Assembly: GCA_034620365.1 (NCBI GenBank)
Contig: JAQGEQ010000174.1
Location: 106,833-170,832 of the forward strand
Length of the DNA stretch: 64,000 nt
Origin: Pegea sp. RAD2-039
Lineage: Eukaryota > Chordata > Thaliacea > Salpida > Salpidae
Reading direction: 5' to 3'
Numbering within the stretch: position 1 is the first letter of the stretch; every line of letters begins with the position of its first letter. The notes below the pieces were generated by a model. That model worked only from the letters and a program-made list of their open reading frames with translations. It made no database searches and was not told where the DNA came from. Below, in pieces: positions 1 to 11,289 of this stretch. A program made the translations under genes and the position numbers.

Positions 1-59
1 TAAAGGAAAACTACAATTATCTAATTTTCTTGATAGCGTAATTAAAAAAAGATTATTTT

Positions 60-85
60 AATTTTGAGTTGAAACACTTTTCTAC
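60..85 (-). promoter_or_regulatory. Class A dyad element at the window edge
   Basis: On the minus strand: GTAGAAA-AGTG-TTTCAAC then TCAAAATT. Its TATA box and start would lie left of the window. Confidence 0.35.
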
Positions 86-471
86 AGAAGTTTAATTAGT
101 AAATAAATTGAGTGAATTTAGTTTTTATTTTGTAGAAATAAAGAAATAAAGATTATTTACATTAGAAGTTCATTACATTGTTGTAATCATGCTACCGATA
201 AAATGCCAGAATGTTTACAAATAAAATTTTTATTTCAGCAAAATTAGTCAGTTGTTAATAACTAATAAATTGAATAACAAGTTGAAATGATTTATATTCT
301 AAAAGATTTTGGGATTTTAAATTATAGAAAAGTTTTGATAAATCGGTAGAATCTTATATTAAAACAATAAACAATAGCACAAACCATTACACAAAGATAA
401 AAATCTTTGAAGTAAATTATTAGAAGACTTTTAAAGTTTTAGATTTTTTTATTGTAAGTAAAATATTATAT

Positions 472-485
472 CCGCTAGGTGACGT
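472..485 (+). promoter_or_regulatory. CTCF-like site (diverged)
   Basis: CCGCTAGGTGACGT, one core G changed to A. Confidence 0.35.
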
Positions 486-1229
486 ACAAAATAAAAACAT
501 ACAAATATATTTCATTGGAATTTGGACTAGTAATAAAAAGCTAATCTATTGTAAACTGTATAAAGTATTCAAATTCTCAAAATCAATTTGTGTTTAAGTA
601 TCAAAAAATACTTGCTGTATTATTTAAAGTTTATATTACACCATATAAATATCAGATCGTATGTTATAGATACAGTTAAACTTAAATGTTTGAAAGTTTT
701 ATATTTTTGTAGATTAGCAAATCGCTTTTTATATTTACAACTTAAAATCTAAGGATTGTTTGTTTTATAAATTTCAGTAAAAAGTTCAATTTTGGTTTTG
801 AAGTGAAAAAACGAAAATAGTTATTTTACTGATAAACAGATTTAGAACTGGACCAAGAATAACATTAAAAACAGCAATATTTTTAATAATTATATCAATC
901 AATAGATGATGTTGTTAGACTACAGACGTACGTGTTTGTGAACTTTATCCATAATAAAAGTTAATTATTGCATGGTAAAGATTTTACTTAATTATCAAAA
1001 TCTCTCTCTCTATATATATATTAATATATGTGTTAATACTTTTTCCTATTTTTTTATTATCTAATATTTAGAAAAAAATCTTTAAAAATTGTTAGATTTT
1101 ACTAAATTTTACTAATTTACTTTACACCATACTTGATTTTTTAAAAGAAAACGAAAAGAATTTATTATAGATAAAAAATAATTCAGCTATTAAAAACTGA
1201 ATTTTAATTAATTCAGAATTAAACTTAAT
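486..1229. other. Intergenic, AT-rich
   Basis: No gene, module or recognisable repeat seen except the short TC/TA run. Confidence 0.4.
1003..1032 (+). repeat. Short (TC)n(TA)n microsatellite
   Basis: CTCTCTCTCTATATATATAT followed by TAATATATG. Confidence 0.8.
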
Positions 1230-1620
1230 AAGTACATTAAAGCACAGATAGTTAAATCGTTAAAAATAAAATTTAAAATTAACCAATTATTTTAAATAAC
1301 ATTGAAGTTTAAGTAAAGTATAGTTTTTATAATGAACTGAATTTTTAATGTTATCTGCAAATTGATGTATTTAAGTAACATGTAATAACATTGTAACAAT
1401 TTTTCAATTGGCATTGTCTGAGATTTCAAATGAACTTAAACAATTTGCTTTAATAAAAGCAAAAGAAGTTAGCATGTTTTGATATTTCATGCAGTAATTT
1501 TGTACACCAATTACATTGTACTTTCTTAAAAAATGTTAAACTTATTTAGATTTCTAGCACCATAAACAACAGACTTTAAACATTTTTAAAAATTCCGATT
1601 TTAATCTTTTAGTAATATCC
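1230..1620 (+). repeat. Repeat shared with 10.22-10.61 kb
   Basis: TTTTTCAATTGGCATTGTCT, CATGCAGTAAtTTTGTACACC and TTTCTAGCACCA are shared in order and orientation. Confidence 0.85.
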
Positions 1621-1779
1621 TGTTAACAAGTACTTTCACAATTTATATAATGTAGAAACGATTGACCAATTTCAAAACAATTATATTTTTTGTAAAAAAA
1701 TACTCATTACAAATGCGAAAACGTATTTTTAGTTTTTAAACAGCCAAAAATACTCAATTAAGAAAATAAGGAATAATAA

Positions 1780-2180
1780 ACCCAAAAATATCTAAAGGAA
1801 ATTACAAAGAAAACTACTAATAGAAAACAGATTTTAACAATTTTAAGCAATTTATAGAAAACGTTCAATCTTGATATTCTTATGAAAAATAATCTTCGTT
1901 TGTGGTAACGATAGATTTTATGCAGAAAAACTGTTGCTCTTAAAAAATGTTGATTTAAATGAATAGATCAATGAATAAAAAGTAAAAGAAAAATGTAACA
2001 CAAAAAATTTGATAATCAGATGCAAGAGTGCATCTTCCAAATTAGTATCTTTAATCTAGATGAGTAATAAAATGATTTCACTTCTACTTAAGCTTTACGG
2101 TTATATATAATCTTCATTCAATCTTACGTTTGTGGTGTCGGTAAATTTTTCGATTGCTCTAATCAATCAACAATGTTATT
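1780..2180 (+). repeat. Repeat carrying class B module, copy 1
   Basis: Collinear with 4225-4690, including the GTTCAATCTTGATATTCTTA block and the module. Confidence 0.85.
2019..2135 (+). promoter_or_regulatory. Class B module: dyad element, TATA, start word (intact)
   Basis: The dyad GATGCA-AGAG-TGCATC at 2019-2034 is followed directly by TTCCAAATT (2035-2043). TATATATAA begins at 2102, 58 bp later, and GTTTGTGG begins at 2128, 26 bp after the TATA start. It sits in a repeat shared with 4.22-4.69 kb. The spacing predicts initiation within GTTTGTGG. What is transcribed, and by which polymerase, cannot be read from the sequence. Confidence 0.6.
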
Positions 2181-2406
2181 GAAAATTTCATTTTTAACTC
2201 AACTTCTATCTTAACATTTATTTTATTTATTTATTCTTCTCAATAAATTATTTTTTTGTTTTTCTTTATTGTTATATAATATTAAGTTTTAATTAAATCT
2301 GAAAGTTAAACAATTTTATAGTGTAAATAGTATTTCATAAAATAGAAATTAATGGTACATTGGTCAGTGTGATTCTTTAAAAAACTTTATTCTTTTAACT
2401 TCTTAG

Positions 2407-2420
2407 CTGCCAAGTAGCAG
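2407..2420 (-). promoter_or_regulatory. CTCF-like site
   Basis: Minus strand CTGCTACTTGGCAG, compatible with the CTCF core CCNCNAGNNGGCNG apart from the centre. Confidence 0.35.
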
Positions 2421-2439
2421 TTGAATGTTTTAAAAACAA

Positions 2440-2505
2440 ATTAATTATTATTATTATATTATTATAAATTATTATTATAAATTACTATTATAAATTATTA
2501 AAATA
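2440..2505 (+). repeat. Imperfect (ATT)n microsatellite
   Basis: ATTATTATTATATTATTATA with two more ATTATTATAAATT runs. Confidence 0.8.
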
Positions 2506-2569
2506 TATAAATGATTTGTTGAACAATTGTCGCTAATCGAATCAAAATTTTCATTTGTAAAATCTTATT

Positions 2570-2800
2570 TAAAAATAATATACAAACAGTTTACTAATAA
2601 CTAGAGAAAAGTTTTAATAGCGTCAAACTGTTTGAACTAATCCTAAAATAAAATTTAAAAACTAAACTTAGTTAGAAATTTAACTTAAAAAGAGTTTAAC
2701 AAAACTAATTGAGCCTAATTGTTGAGCCTAACCATCAATTTGGTAATCAACTGCTTATTGACATCAGCAATTATTAGCAGTCTACAGATGGTAACCTAAA
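2570..2800 (+). repeat. Repeat R3, copy 1
   Basis: TGCTTATTGACATCAGCAA and TCAAACTGTTTGAACTAAT recur inverted at 39.40-39.64 kb. Confidence 0.7.
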
Positions 2801-2903
2801 AAAACTCTCGAATAAAAATTTAAAAAAGTTGCTAAAAACAATTAAAAATTTTAAAAAAGTTCTTACTGCTAATTTTAGTATTTTTTAAAAATAAACCTCT
2901 TTT

Positions 2904-2917
2904 GCGCCAAGTAGCGT
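2904..2917 (-). promoter_or_regulatory. CTCF-like site
   Basis: Minus strand ACGCTACTTGGCGC in otherwise very AT-rich DNA. Confidence 0.35.
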
Positions 2918-3204
2918 AAAATAAAAATTTTGAATAACTATTTTTTTAAATTCATTTCTGCTAAAATATCCAAAATAGAAAGTTTTAGAAATATCCAGAC
3001 TGAAAAATGTGTTTAAAATGTCTTTTTTAAAATTACTAATTTTGCTAAAACATTTTGTTTCGTAAAAATTTGTAAACATTCGGTCATTTTATCAGTTACA
3101 TGCTTTTACGTCAAAAAGTGAATGTTTAACATAAATTACTTTTATGTTGCTAATTGCTGCGAATTGAAACTCAAGGTAGTCTTAGTATATATTAATTAAT
3201 TTTC

Positions 3205-3311
3205 GTTAAAAGTCATTCAAATTCAAACGAATAATAACAGGTTTCTTTCACTACAATGGATTTTACAACCTTTTGATTTATTATTAATTGGTTACAATTT
3301 AGAGTTTGCGG
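3205..3311 (+). promoter_or_regulatory. Class A module, diverged
   Basis: GTTAAA-AGTC-ATTCAAATTCAAA is a weak dyad. TTTATTATTAAT starts near 3277 and GTTTGCGGGATCAA is at 3304. It faces the class A module on the other strand, so any transcripts would overlap. Confidence 0.45.
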
Positions 3312-3502
3312 GATCAATTTTAAACTAATAAATTTTGGTAAAATTTATATTGTTAAAATTTTATACTAATTTTGTTTGTACCAATAATTAAGTTACAATA
3401 AAGATTGTTTTTCACCTTTAAGTCAAATTTTCTGTTTAAGCATTATTTGTCAACAAATAATTTAATATTAAAATTAAAAAAATATCGTACTATAGATTGA
3501 TC

Positions 3503-3616
3503 CCACAAACTCTAGATAGAAAACAACGTTTATAAATAATAAAAAAGTATATCTTTCAAACCTTTCTTCCTGATAACAAATCGTTTACATAATTTTGTGT
3601 TGAAATACTTTTCAAC
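3503..3616 (-). promoter_or_regulatory. Class A module (intact)
   Basis: On the minus strand: GTTGAAAAGTATTTCAAC dyad with CAAAATT (3591-3616), TTATAAAC (3528-3535) and GTTTGTGGGATCAA (start word 3503-3510). Spacings are 55 and 25 bp. The TTTGTTGACAAAT downstream element follows near 3450. Confidence 0.6.
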
Positions 3617-4224
3617 GAAACTTCATTCAGTGAATCAGTACAAAATTTTAAGTTTGTATTTTCTAAAAAAATTGACAAAACACTTGATTAGTTTAAAGTT
3701 ATTTCCTTTTCATATCGTTTAATCAAAATCATTATATTTCTTTAACAAGCTCCATTTATCAAACACTTTATTATCTTCAGTATTCATTCTTTACAATAAG
3801 ATTTGACTTATAAGATGGTATCGTGAGATAACACATATATTGATATAAAAACATCTTCTGATCAAAAGATTAAGAAAATTAAAAGTCATTCGGGAACTAA
3901 TTTTATGTTTTTGATGTAATTGGAATAACATTTTGATTATTTTTGACCGACAAACAGTAGTTTTAATGTAGTTCACAGATTTTTGATCTATTTATTATTA
4001 TAGAGAGATTTAAGAGTTGTTGAAATTATAACTCGCATTTTCAGTTTTTCATTTTTGATTCAAAGAAAAGATTTATGATGAAACAGTCTTTAAAAACGTC
4101 AAATTAAGATTTTAGTTGTTTCTTACTGATTATGAAGAATTTAAATCATATTGTTTATATAAAAATTGCTTAGATAGCATAAAAAACTCAATGAAGAAAG
4201 TAAGAAATTTAATATATGATGAAT

Positions 4225-4690
4225 CCTAAAATATTTAAAAGAAATTGAAAAGAAAATTACTAACAGCAAACACAATTTAAAAACCTTCGAACAATTTAGA
4301 GAAAACGCTCAATCCTGATGTTCTTACGAAAAACAATATTAGTTTGTTCGATAGATTTTGGGCATAAAAACGGTTGTTTGTTAAAAAATGTTGACTTAAA
4401 TGCATAAAAAAAAGATTAAAAGAAAATTTAAGTTATACTTTTTTACAAGGAATTTGTAAACACCAAACAATCTCAAAAAAACGCAAAATCTTATTTTTAC
4501 CTTGGAAAAAACTTACTTGATGACCAGACACATAAGTGCATCTTCCAAATTATTATCTTAATTTCAATTTACGAGATAAAACGATTTCATATTTCCGTAA
4601 GCTTTACGGTTATATATAATTTTCATTCAATCTTATGTTTGTGGTATCGGTAAATTTTTCGATGGCTTTAATCAATCGATAAAGTTATTG
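4225..4690 (+). repeat. Repeat carrying class B module, copy 2
   Basis: Collinear with 1780-2180 with small indels. The module part is also similar to 5.70-5.89 kb. Confidence 0.85.
4533..4644 (+). promoter_or_regulatory. Class B module with decayed left arm
   Basis: The left arm has drifted to GACACA while the right arm TGCATC and TTCCAAATT (4543-4551) are kept. TATATATAA is at 4611 and GTTTGTGG at 4637, spacings of 59 and 26 bp. Confidence 0.55.
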
Positions 4691-4931
4691 TTGATATTAT
4701 TTTTATAATGATACATTAGTTCAAATTAAATTTAAGTATCATTAAACTGAGCTTCTATCAAAAACAATTATTTTATTTCTAGGTTTAACTCAATAATTAA
4801 GTATTTTATAAATTAAAAATTAATAGTACGTTGGTTACTGTGACTATTTAAAATCTTTATTGTTTTAGATAATATAAACAAATGAGGACTAAAAGATAAA
4901 CATACAAAAAACAAGTCGACTGTTTCCTTTT

Positions 4932-4945
4932 CCGCTACTTGGCGC
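4932..4945 (+). promoter_or_regulatory. CTCF-like site
   Basis: CCGCTACTTGGCGC, same variant as at 2904 on the other strand. Confidence 0.4.
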
Positions 4946-5389
4946 TAGACGGGTTGTTTTCAAAAAACACTTAAAAATAAACGTCATTTATTATAATTAT
5001 AATATTTTTTGGTATTACTTTCAGTTTAATGAAAATATTATATAACATATTTAGACATATTTGTTTTTTTTTGGAATCTGGAAAAGGTTAGTAAGTCATA
5101 TAGTTTCCATCCTTAAAAGTTAATTTTACCTTTTGTAAATTGATATATCAACGGCAAAAAATTACAATTTTTAAAACATTAGAATCAAAATTATATTGTT
5201 TAATATTTTATCTCATGATAGTAAAAAGAACAGCATTGCCAAGCTGATATTTAATGATTTCGATTAAATAATAATAAAAAGCAAAATACTATTTCTTTTG
5301 AATGAAAAGTTTTCAATTAGTAAAAAATCTGTCATATTACCAATAACATGTTTACAGAAATATTTTGTGATGATTAATAACTCAAGTTA

Positions 5390-5690
5390 TTAAACTTATT
5401 TATTACTTAAATTTTCGTTGTAAAGTAAAACTTTGAATTTAACTCCAAATTTACAAACTTTGCAATCCTTTACGAAAGATTGAGTTTTATTTTACTTTTC
5501 ATTTCTTATAAACGTTGTTGCAATCTGAAGTGTATGGGATCAAGTTCAAATGAAAATAATTTTATAATTTTATTGATAAGCATTTTGTTGACAAATATTG
5601 TTCAAATAGAAAATTTGATTTTAAAGTTGATAAGAAAATTTATTTTAAGTTTACTATCATACAAACCAAATTAGTTTAAATTTTCTTATC
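5390..5690 (+). repeat. Tandem duplicate carrying class A module, copy 1
   Basis: Near-identical to 5950-6240, with a class B module between the two. Confidence 0.9.
5417..5537 (+). promoter_or_regulatory. Class A module, tandem copy 1
   Basis: The dyad is expanded and imperfect (GTTGTAAAG...TTTAAC) and is followed by TCCAAATT to 5451. TTATAAAC is at 5506 and the start word is changed to GTGTATGGGATCAA at 5530. TTTTGTTGACAAAT is near 5585. A second copy lies 560 bp downstream. Confidence 0.5.
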
Positions 5691-5716
5691 CAGTTGTATT
5701 TCATTAAGATAATCAA

Positions 5717-5831
5717 ATGCAAAACTGCATCTTCCAAATTAGTATTGTTATCCAGATAAGAAATAAAATGATATAACTTCTTTATAAGCTTTACGGTTAT
5801 ATATTATCTTCATTCAATCTTATGTTTGTGG
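5717..5831 (+). promoter_or_regulatory. Class B module (intact)
   Basis: ATGCA-AAAC-TGCAT, then C and TTCCAAATT (5732-5740). TATATATTA is at 5798 and GTTTGTGG at 5824. Spacings are 57 and 26 bp. It lies between two tandem class A modules. Confidence 0.6.
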
Positions 5832-5949
5832 TATCGGTAAATTTTTCGATGGCTTTATTCAATCGATAAAGTTATTGTTGATATTAATGTTATAAAGATA
5901 CTGTTATATATAACATTAATATCGTGTTTTTAACTAATATTAACTATAA

Positions 5950-6240
5950 TTAACTTGTTTATTATTTAAAGTTTAGTTGTAAAGTACTTTAGCTCCAAAT
6001 TAAAAAACTTTGCAATCCTTTACGAATGATTGAGTTTTATTTTACTTTTTATTTCTTATAAACGTTGTTGCAATCTGAAGTGTATGGGATCAAGTTCAAA
6101 TGAAAATAATTTTATAATTTTATTGATAAGCATTTTGTTGACAAAATTGTTATAATAGAAAATTTGATTTAAAGTTGATAAGAAAATTTATTATAAGTTT
6201 ACTATTATACAAACCAAATTAGTTTAATTTTTCTGATCCA
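5950..6240 (+). repeat. Tandem duplicate carrying class A module, copy 2
   Basis: Near-identical to 5390-5690. Both share GTATGGGATCAAGTTCAAAT. Confidence 0.9.
5976..6088 (+). promoter_or_regulatory. Class A module, tandem copy 2
   Basis: GTTGTAAAGTACTTTAGC then TCCAAATT to 6001. TTATAAAC is at 6057 and GTGTATGGGATCAA at 6081. The TTTTGTTGACAAA element is near 6134. Confidence 0.5.
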
Positions 6241-6244
6241 GTTT

Positions 6245-6980
6245 CTTATCAAGCTGTATTTAATAAAGATTTAAAGTCATTCCTACTTTGATGATTAAAA
6301 TTAAAAACCATCAGTCGTGCTGATGATGAAAAATTAAATCAAAAGTCATGTGACTTTTTTTTTAATTGAGAGTACTATAAGACTCAGAGATTATATTCGT
6401 TTGATCTTCAAAATGAATTAGAAACTTATAAATTTAAAACTCAAAATGAGTTACAAATTTAGAAATCATACAAATCATTAAAGTAATTTATCCATAAAAT
6501 ATCAATGTATTAGATATTTATTATTAGCCAAAATATTCTATTTTCTAGACAACGCAAACAATTAAAGCAAAAAGTTAAAATTAATGGGTTTTTAACTATT
6601 TTGAAAGATTTAATTTAACCTGCGTACGCTATTCATATTATCAAAATTATATTTGGTTTTAACTTTTGAAAATTATATTCTTTAACAGTTAAAATTGATC
6701 TTAGTATTTATTAGCTCGAATTTTATATATACAATTTATATTTTTTAAATTTGTGTTTATAGTTGGTGTATTACGATTTATTTAATTACGATTAATCGTT
6801 TACACTGAACTAAGAACTTTTGTATTCCTCAGAATTAATTTACAACTTTAACAAACTTCATGATATTTAATGGTAAAATTAAATGTAGATTTTTTTGATG
6901 ATGATATTTAACTAAATTTTATTTTAAAGAAAAAAACAATCTCTGTATTTCTTACTTATGAAAAGTACTTAGTTGATAAA
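6245..6980. other. Intergenic, AT-rich
   Basis: No feature supported. A CATCAGTCGTGCTGATG hairpin-like dyad near 6309 stands alone. Confidence 0.4.
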
Positions 6981-6982
6981 CA

Positions 6983-7094
6983 GGTGCAAAAGTGCATCTT
7001 CCAAATATTGCACTCCCAAATGGATTTTGTATTTCATTGAAAAAGGATTGTTTTTAAAGTTATATATAAGCTGCATAATACCTTATGTTTGTGG
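6983..7094 (+). promoter_or_regulatory. Class B module (intact, diverged copy)
   Basis: GGTGCA-AAAG-TGCATC followed by TTCCAAATA ending 7007. TATATATAA is at 7061 and GTTTGTGG at 7087. The arm mismatch (G opposite T) is a wobble if read as an RNA stem. Surrounding bases differ from the other class B copies, so the motif is better kept than its context. Confidence 0.6.
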
Positions 7095-7322
7095 TTTTAT
7101 CGAAAATTATGTATACTTTAATCTTTTAAAATGAAATTCAAAAAAATATTTACAAAATATTTTTTAAAAATGTTAAAAAATTTTTACAAAGAATTAGAAA
7201 TTATTAGTTTGCTTCGTTGCACAAAACATCTAGCAATCTACAAATTGTACAATTCATTAAAGTGGTTCAATAAAATACTAATTTAGTTTCAAATATTTGT
7301 TGTTGTAACCAAAATACGATAA

Positions 7323-7336
7323 CCGCTAGGTGGCGC
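7323..7336 (+). promoter_or_regulatory. CTCF-like site (best match)
   Basis: CCGCTAGGTGGCGC, a full match to the bilaterian CTCF core, inside the R1 repeat. Confidence 0.6.
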
Positions 7337-7635
7337 ACAGAGTAAAATAATAAAATTATAATTTTTTGATTAGAAAATTAATAATAAAGATTTTTAGGTA
7401 ACTATCTAAGCTTATTTATTTTGAAGCAACTTTGATTTTGTTGATATGAATTCAAAAATGTCGCTAAAAACTGAAAACAGTTTTGTACATACAACAAAAC
7501 AAATAATTATATTAAATAACATACCATATCAAATTAAGAAACAAATCATTCATTTCAGAAAACATATCAAAGTTGTTTTCTCGGAGACGTGATATGTATT
7601 AACTTTTAGATCTTTAGAAATTAGTAAAAGGTATC

Positions 7636-7660
7636 ATCGACATTTAGTCGATTCGAAATT
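7636..7660 (+). promoter_or_regulatory. Class C dyad element without start word
   Basis: ATCGAC-ATTTA-GTCGAT then TCGAAATT, a perfect dyad. Downstream AT-rich sequence lacks GTTTGTG. An inverted relative lies at 62.3 kb. Confidence 0.45.
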
Positions 7661-7865
7661 ACCTTCTTTCAAACGTTAAAATTTTATTTTATTACTTTGT
7701 AAAAATTTATTTAATAAAATGTATTATAAAACACTTTTTTTTTAAATACTGGAAATTTAAATTTGTAAAAAGTACGAACGTAACAGTTATAGCAACGTTC
7801 TTTTTAAAAGTACTACCAAACTTTCCTTTAAAATATTTGATGTTATGAATTTATACAAACAATTA

Positions 7866-7873
7866 TGACGTCA
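7866..7873. promoter_or_regulatory. Single TGACGTCA site
   Basis: Isolated perfect CRE palindrome in an AT-rich repeat. Function unsupported. Confidence 0.25.
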
Positions 7874-8119
7874 GTTATCAAGTCTCTTTTTCAATTAAAT
7901 TGGTTAAATGCAAAAAGATTGAGAATCTTTTGTTAGAAACCTTAGTTATATTTTGCAAATAAAGTTAGTCTAACATAATATAAGATTTATATAACAGTTT
8001 ATTTTTAGTTTTCTATCACTTTTAAATCTTTTTTCTTTAAGTCTTCAAACTTACATAATGTAATTTTCATATTCATTATCTCACATCAACAGTCAAATTT
8101 TAATGATAGAAATCTTCTT

Positions 8120-8700
8120 AAGAAAAATCAATTGAAATTGAATTATAATTTTAAATGTTGATTTTATAACAAGTAGTGTCCAGTACCGAAAAGTAATTTT
8201 GAATAGTTGTATATAAATTTTATATTGTACTGTTAAATTTCATTACTATTATCTATACTATCATCTCATTTTAGAGTGACAAATGCTTTTTTACGTTAAA
8301 ATTAGTGAAATAAAAGTAATTAAGTTATAGTAATATAATATAGAAATAATATAATATATTGGAAATATAAAAATAATCATAATAACAATAAAATAATAAT
8401 AAAATGGAAATAATATAGTAATTTAGTAAATAATACTGAGTTCTGGATTACTGAAAACTAATTAATAAAATTAAACTGAAAACTGTTTCTTCTCTTGATT
8501 CATCTGCAATTTAATTGCAGATAAATACAGAGAAAAAGCATATTTAGTTGTATAATTTAACAAAATATAAACTAAAAGTGGCTGAATCAGGCTTTTCAGT
8601 AGTTAAATAAGACGATTTTCAATAAATTTTGTATTACTCTAATTAATTTTTTTTAAATTATAAAAAATAAACATCAAAATACTTTACAAACAATTAAAGT
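8120..8700 (+). repeat. Repeat shared with 16.64-17.15 kb, copy 1
   Basis: CAATTGAAATTGAATTATAA, AGTGTCCAGTACC and GTGGCTGAATCAGGCTTTTC are shared. The AT-rich centre differs in length. Confidence 0.85.
8502..8522. repeat. Perfect 10 bp-arm palindrome
   Basis: ATCTGCAATT-T-AATTGCAGAT. The duplicate at 16940-16960 has one arm mismatch (G for A). Confidence 0.7.
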
Positions 8701-9009
8701 AATTATTCTTTTGCATAAGTTTTTTGTATTTTTGTATATATATTAATTTTCTTTATAATAATAATATTTATTATAATTTTATACAGTTCTTTAAATTTCT
8801 TAGATTCAAATTTTTACAGAAGTTGTATCAAACGAGTTTAAAAAGATGTTTTAAAGTAGAAATAATTATTTTACTGAAAATAGGGTTTTCTATTAGAAAA
8901 TATTCTATCACATTTTCAGTATCATCTTTGTAATAATGAAATAAACATTTAACCTAAATTTTTTTTTCTATAATTTTTTGCAGTGAAAACATTTATTAAA
9001 TGAAGTTTC

Positions 9010-9129
9010 GTTGAAAAGTATTTCAACTCCAAAATTGTGTCGAATACCTATTATTGAATTTACATAAGGTTTAGTCATGTAAATGTAATTTTAATTTCAT
9101 ATAACTTTATTACAACCTAGAGTTTGTGG
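9010..9129 (+). promoter_or_regulatory. Class A module (perfect dyad)
   Basis: GTTGAAA-AGTA-TTTCAAC at 9010-9027 then TCCAAAATT. CATATAAC lies near 9099 and GTTTGTGGGATCAAG at 9122. TTTTGTTGACAAGG follows at about 9193. Confidence 0.6.
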
Positions 9130-9698
9130 GATCAAGTTTAAACAAACTACCCAGCATTGAAAATTATTTTTTTCTTCATATAAAAATAATCTTTTTGTTG
9201 ACAAGGAATGTTCCAATAATAATTTTTAATTTAAAACTGAAACCTAAGTTATTAAAAAATATAGAGGGAACCAATTTGTTATACGAACGAAATCAGTCTA
9301 ATGTTGTAACTAGTTAAGAAATTTATTTTTCTGAAGTTTTATTTAACTCAGATATAAATTTTTTTCTACATTGATGCTTCAACAGAAACTTAGTAGTCTT
9401 AGTAGTACGAGGTAATCAGTTTTCAATAGAAACTTAGTGGTCGTGCTGACAAATAAACATTAAAAGAAAATCATGTCAGAAGCCATGTAAGTTTTTGTTC
9501 TTAAACTGCTTATAACAATTATAGACTAGATAATCTTTGTTTACATACTCATCAAAGATATATTTTTAGATTATCAAATACTATAAAAAAATCACTTTTT
9601 ATAATAATAACTAATTTCAGTTGTTTAATCTATTTTCAAGATAAACAATATAATGTTTCGAAATCATATTAAGATTGAAATATTTTTTATGTTTGATA

Positions 9699-9712
9699 GC
9701 GCACTATAGTGG
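9699..9712 (-). promoter_or_regulatory. CTCF-like site (diverged)
   Basis: Minus strand CCACTATAGTGCGC. It lies where R1 meets the R4-type repeat edge. Confidence 0.3.
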
Positions 9713-10033
9713 AAATGAAAACTTCAAACAGAATTACAGTTTTTAACAAAAGTTTATCAAATTTTTGTGAAAATTTTTTACAGCTGATCTCTAGCAATAA
9801 TTTTATGTATACTGTAAAGTATATTTACAGTTGTAGAAAATTATAATTTTATTTATTTATTTTATTGCATGTACAAAAGCTGTTTTCGCTTTTTGGTGAC
9901 ATGTTTTAATTCAATTATACAAAATCAAAGTTTCTTTTAAATAATTAATTTTTTTATTATGTCTAGATTACATAGTAAACAAAAACTACTTAAGATTAAA
10001 TTTTTTATCAAAAACTTTTTCTTTTTACTCCTT

Positions 10034-10047
10034 GCGCCATCTAGCGG
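10034..10047 (-). promoter_or_regulatory. CTCF-like site (best match)
   Basis: GCGCCATCTAGCGG on the + strand, i.e. CCGCTAGATGGCGC on the minus strand. It is convergent with the site at 7323. Confidence 0.6.
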
Positions 10048-10219
10048 TTAGTGTATTTTGGTTACAACAACAAAATTCTGAAAGTTAATTAGTATTTTAT
10101 TGATCCACTTTAATGATTGTACAAAATGTAGATTGGTGCATGTTTCTTGCTACAAAGCAAATTAATGGTTTTTTCATATTTATTGTTAAAGATTAATTGA
10201 TTAAACTTTTTTTAGTAAA

Positions 10220-10610
10220 TATTTTTTAAGCAGGGTTAAATCGTTAAAAATGAAATTTCAAATTAACTAATTATTAAAAAAACATCAGATTTTATATAAC
10301 ATTTAGTTACCATAATAACCATACTTTATAATCTTAGCTGCAAATTTTCTTAACTTAAGTAAAATGTATATCTTTAGTAACACTTTTCAATTGGCATTGT
10401 CTGAGATTTCAAACTAATTTAAAACAACTTGCTTTATTAAAAGTAAAAGAAGCTAATATGTTTTGGTATTACATGCAGTAAATTTGTACACCGATTACAT
10501 TGTACTTTCTAAAAAAATGTTAAACAAGTCTAGATTTCTAGCACCAAAAACAACAGACTTAAAGTCTAGTTATATATTCCGATTTTATTCTCTTAAAAAA
10601 ATCCTGCTGT
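10220..10610 (+). repeat. Repeat shared with 1.23-1.62 kb
   Basis: Same block order. An ACAACAGACTTTAA tail motif also recurs near 15.89 and 44.05 kb. Confidence 0.85.
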
Positions 10611-11289
10611 CGTATGGTTCATAGTAATTATAATTTTGAAACTGCCAATAACAGTTTACAAATTTTAAACCAAACTTGATGATTAGTTGAACAATTGTTG
10701 TTAATCGAATTGTTATTTCATTTAAAAAATATAATTTAAAAATAATATACAAGGAGCTTATTAATAACCAAACTGTAAAGCTAATTATTTAAACATTTCT
10801 TTTATCTAAACATTTAATTTAGGGCCCTTACTTATCTTAAATGAGTTATATTTTTGATTGAAATTGTATATGAAACTAATAAAAATTACTCGTCATAAAA
10901 ATACAGATATCAAGCTTACTTTGTTTTCAATAAAAAAGAACACATATTTTTAACATTACTTATATAGTTTTTTTTTTAATTTAAAAATCTTAATTTGAGT
11001 ATAGAGGCCTTATAACTGACATCATTATGATTTAAACAATTTATATAACTGTTGAAAAAAATTTTAAGAAAAAAGCGTATATACTTATTTTTCAGTATAT
11101 CTTCATATTTATACTTTTTGCAGTAAGTTGTTTTAAGTAAATCACAAGCAATTAGTTTAGACCAAAGAAAGTAGAAAAAACTAGATAAACTAAATCAAAT
11201 TTTATTTATTTAGGAATTTAATATTATTGAACAATTTTGTAATTACCACTTACAAAAACCTTCATTGGTTAAATTACATAACTCTATTT

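Larger units (their letters stand above)
7190..8100 (+). repeat. Dispersed repeat R1+R5, copy 1
   Basis: Shares CAATTCATTAAAGTGGTTC, the CTCF-like site and GATTTTGT...GAATTCAAA with copies at 9.69-10.33 (inverted), 34.8-35.47, 57.86-58.47 and 61.87-62.99 kb (inverted). The right part (7.49-8.10 kb) matches only 61.87-62.45 kb inverted and carries the class C dyad. Confidence 0.8.
9690..10340 (-). repeat. Dispersed repeat R1, inverted copy
   Basis: Reverse complement of the R1 consensus, from the R4-like edge (AGCGCACTATAGTGG) to the ATTTTTAACGATTTAACC block. It continues into the segment shared with 1.23-1.62 kb. Confidence 0.8.

Noticed and set aside
933-942. GTTTGTGAAC near 933 as a start word
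   Set aside because: No TATA box or dyad upstream at the required spacing.
1898-1905. GTTTGTGG at 1898 as a further start word
   Set aside because: No dyad element, and only a poor TATA (ATTCTTATG), at the expected distances.
2019-2135. Class modules as ordinary U6 or snRNA promoters
   Set aside because: No U1-U6 sequence follows. The upstream element is 47-60 bp from the TATA box, not the roughly 15-20 bp typical of a PSE.
3290-3320. GGGATCAAGTTTAAAC as a tRNA T-loop or RNA polymerase III B box
   Set aside because: No A box, anticodon arm or acceptor stem can be folded around it. The word is the +1 region of a TATA-linked module.
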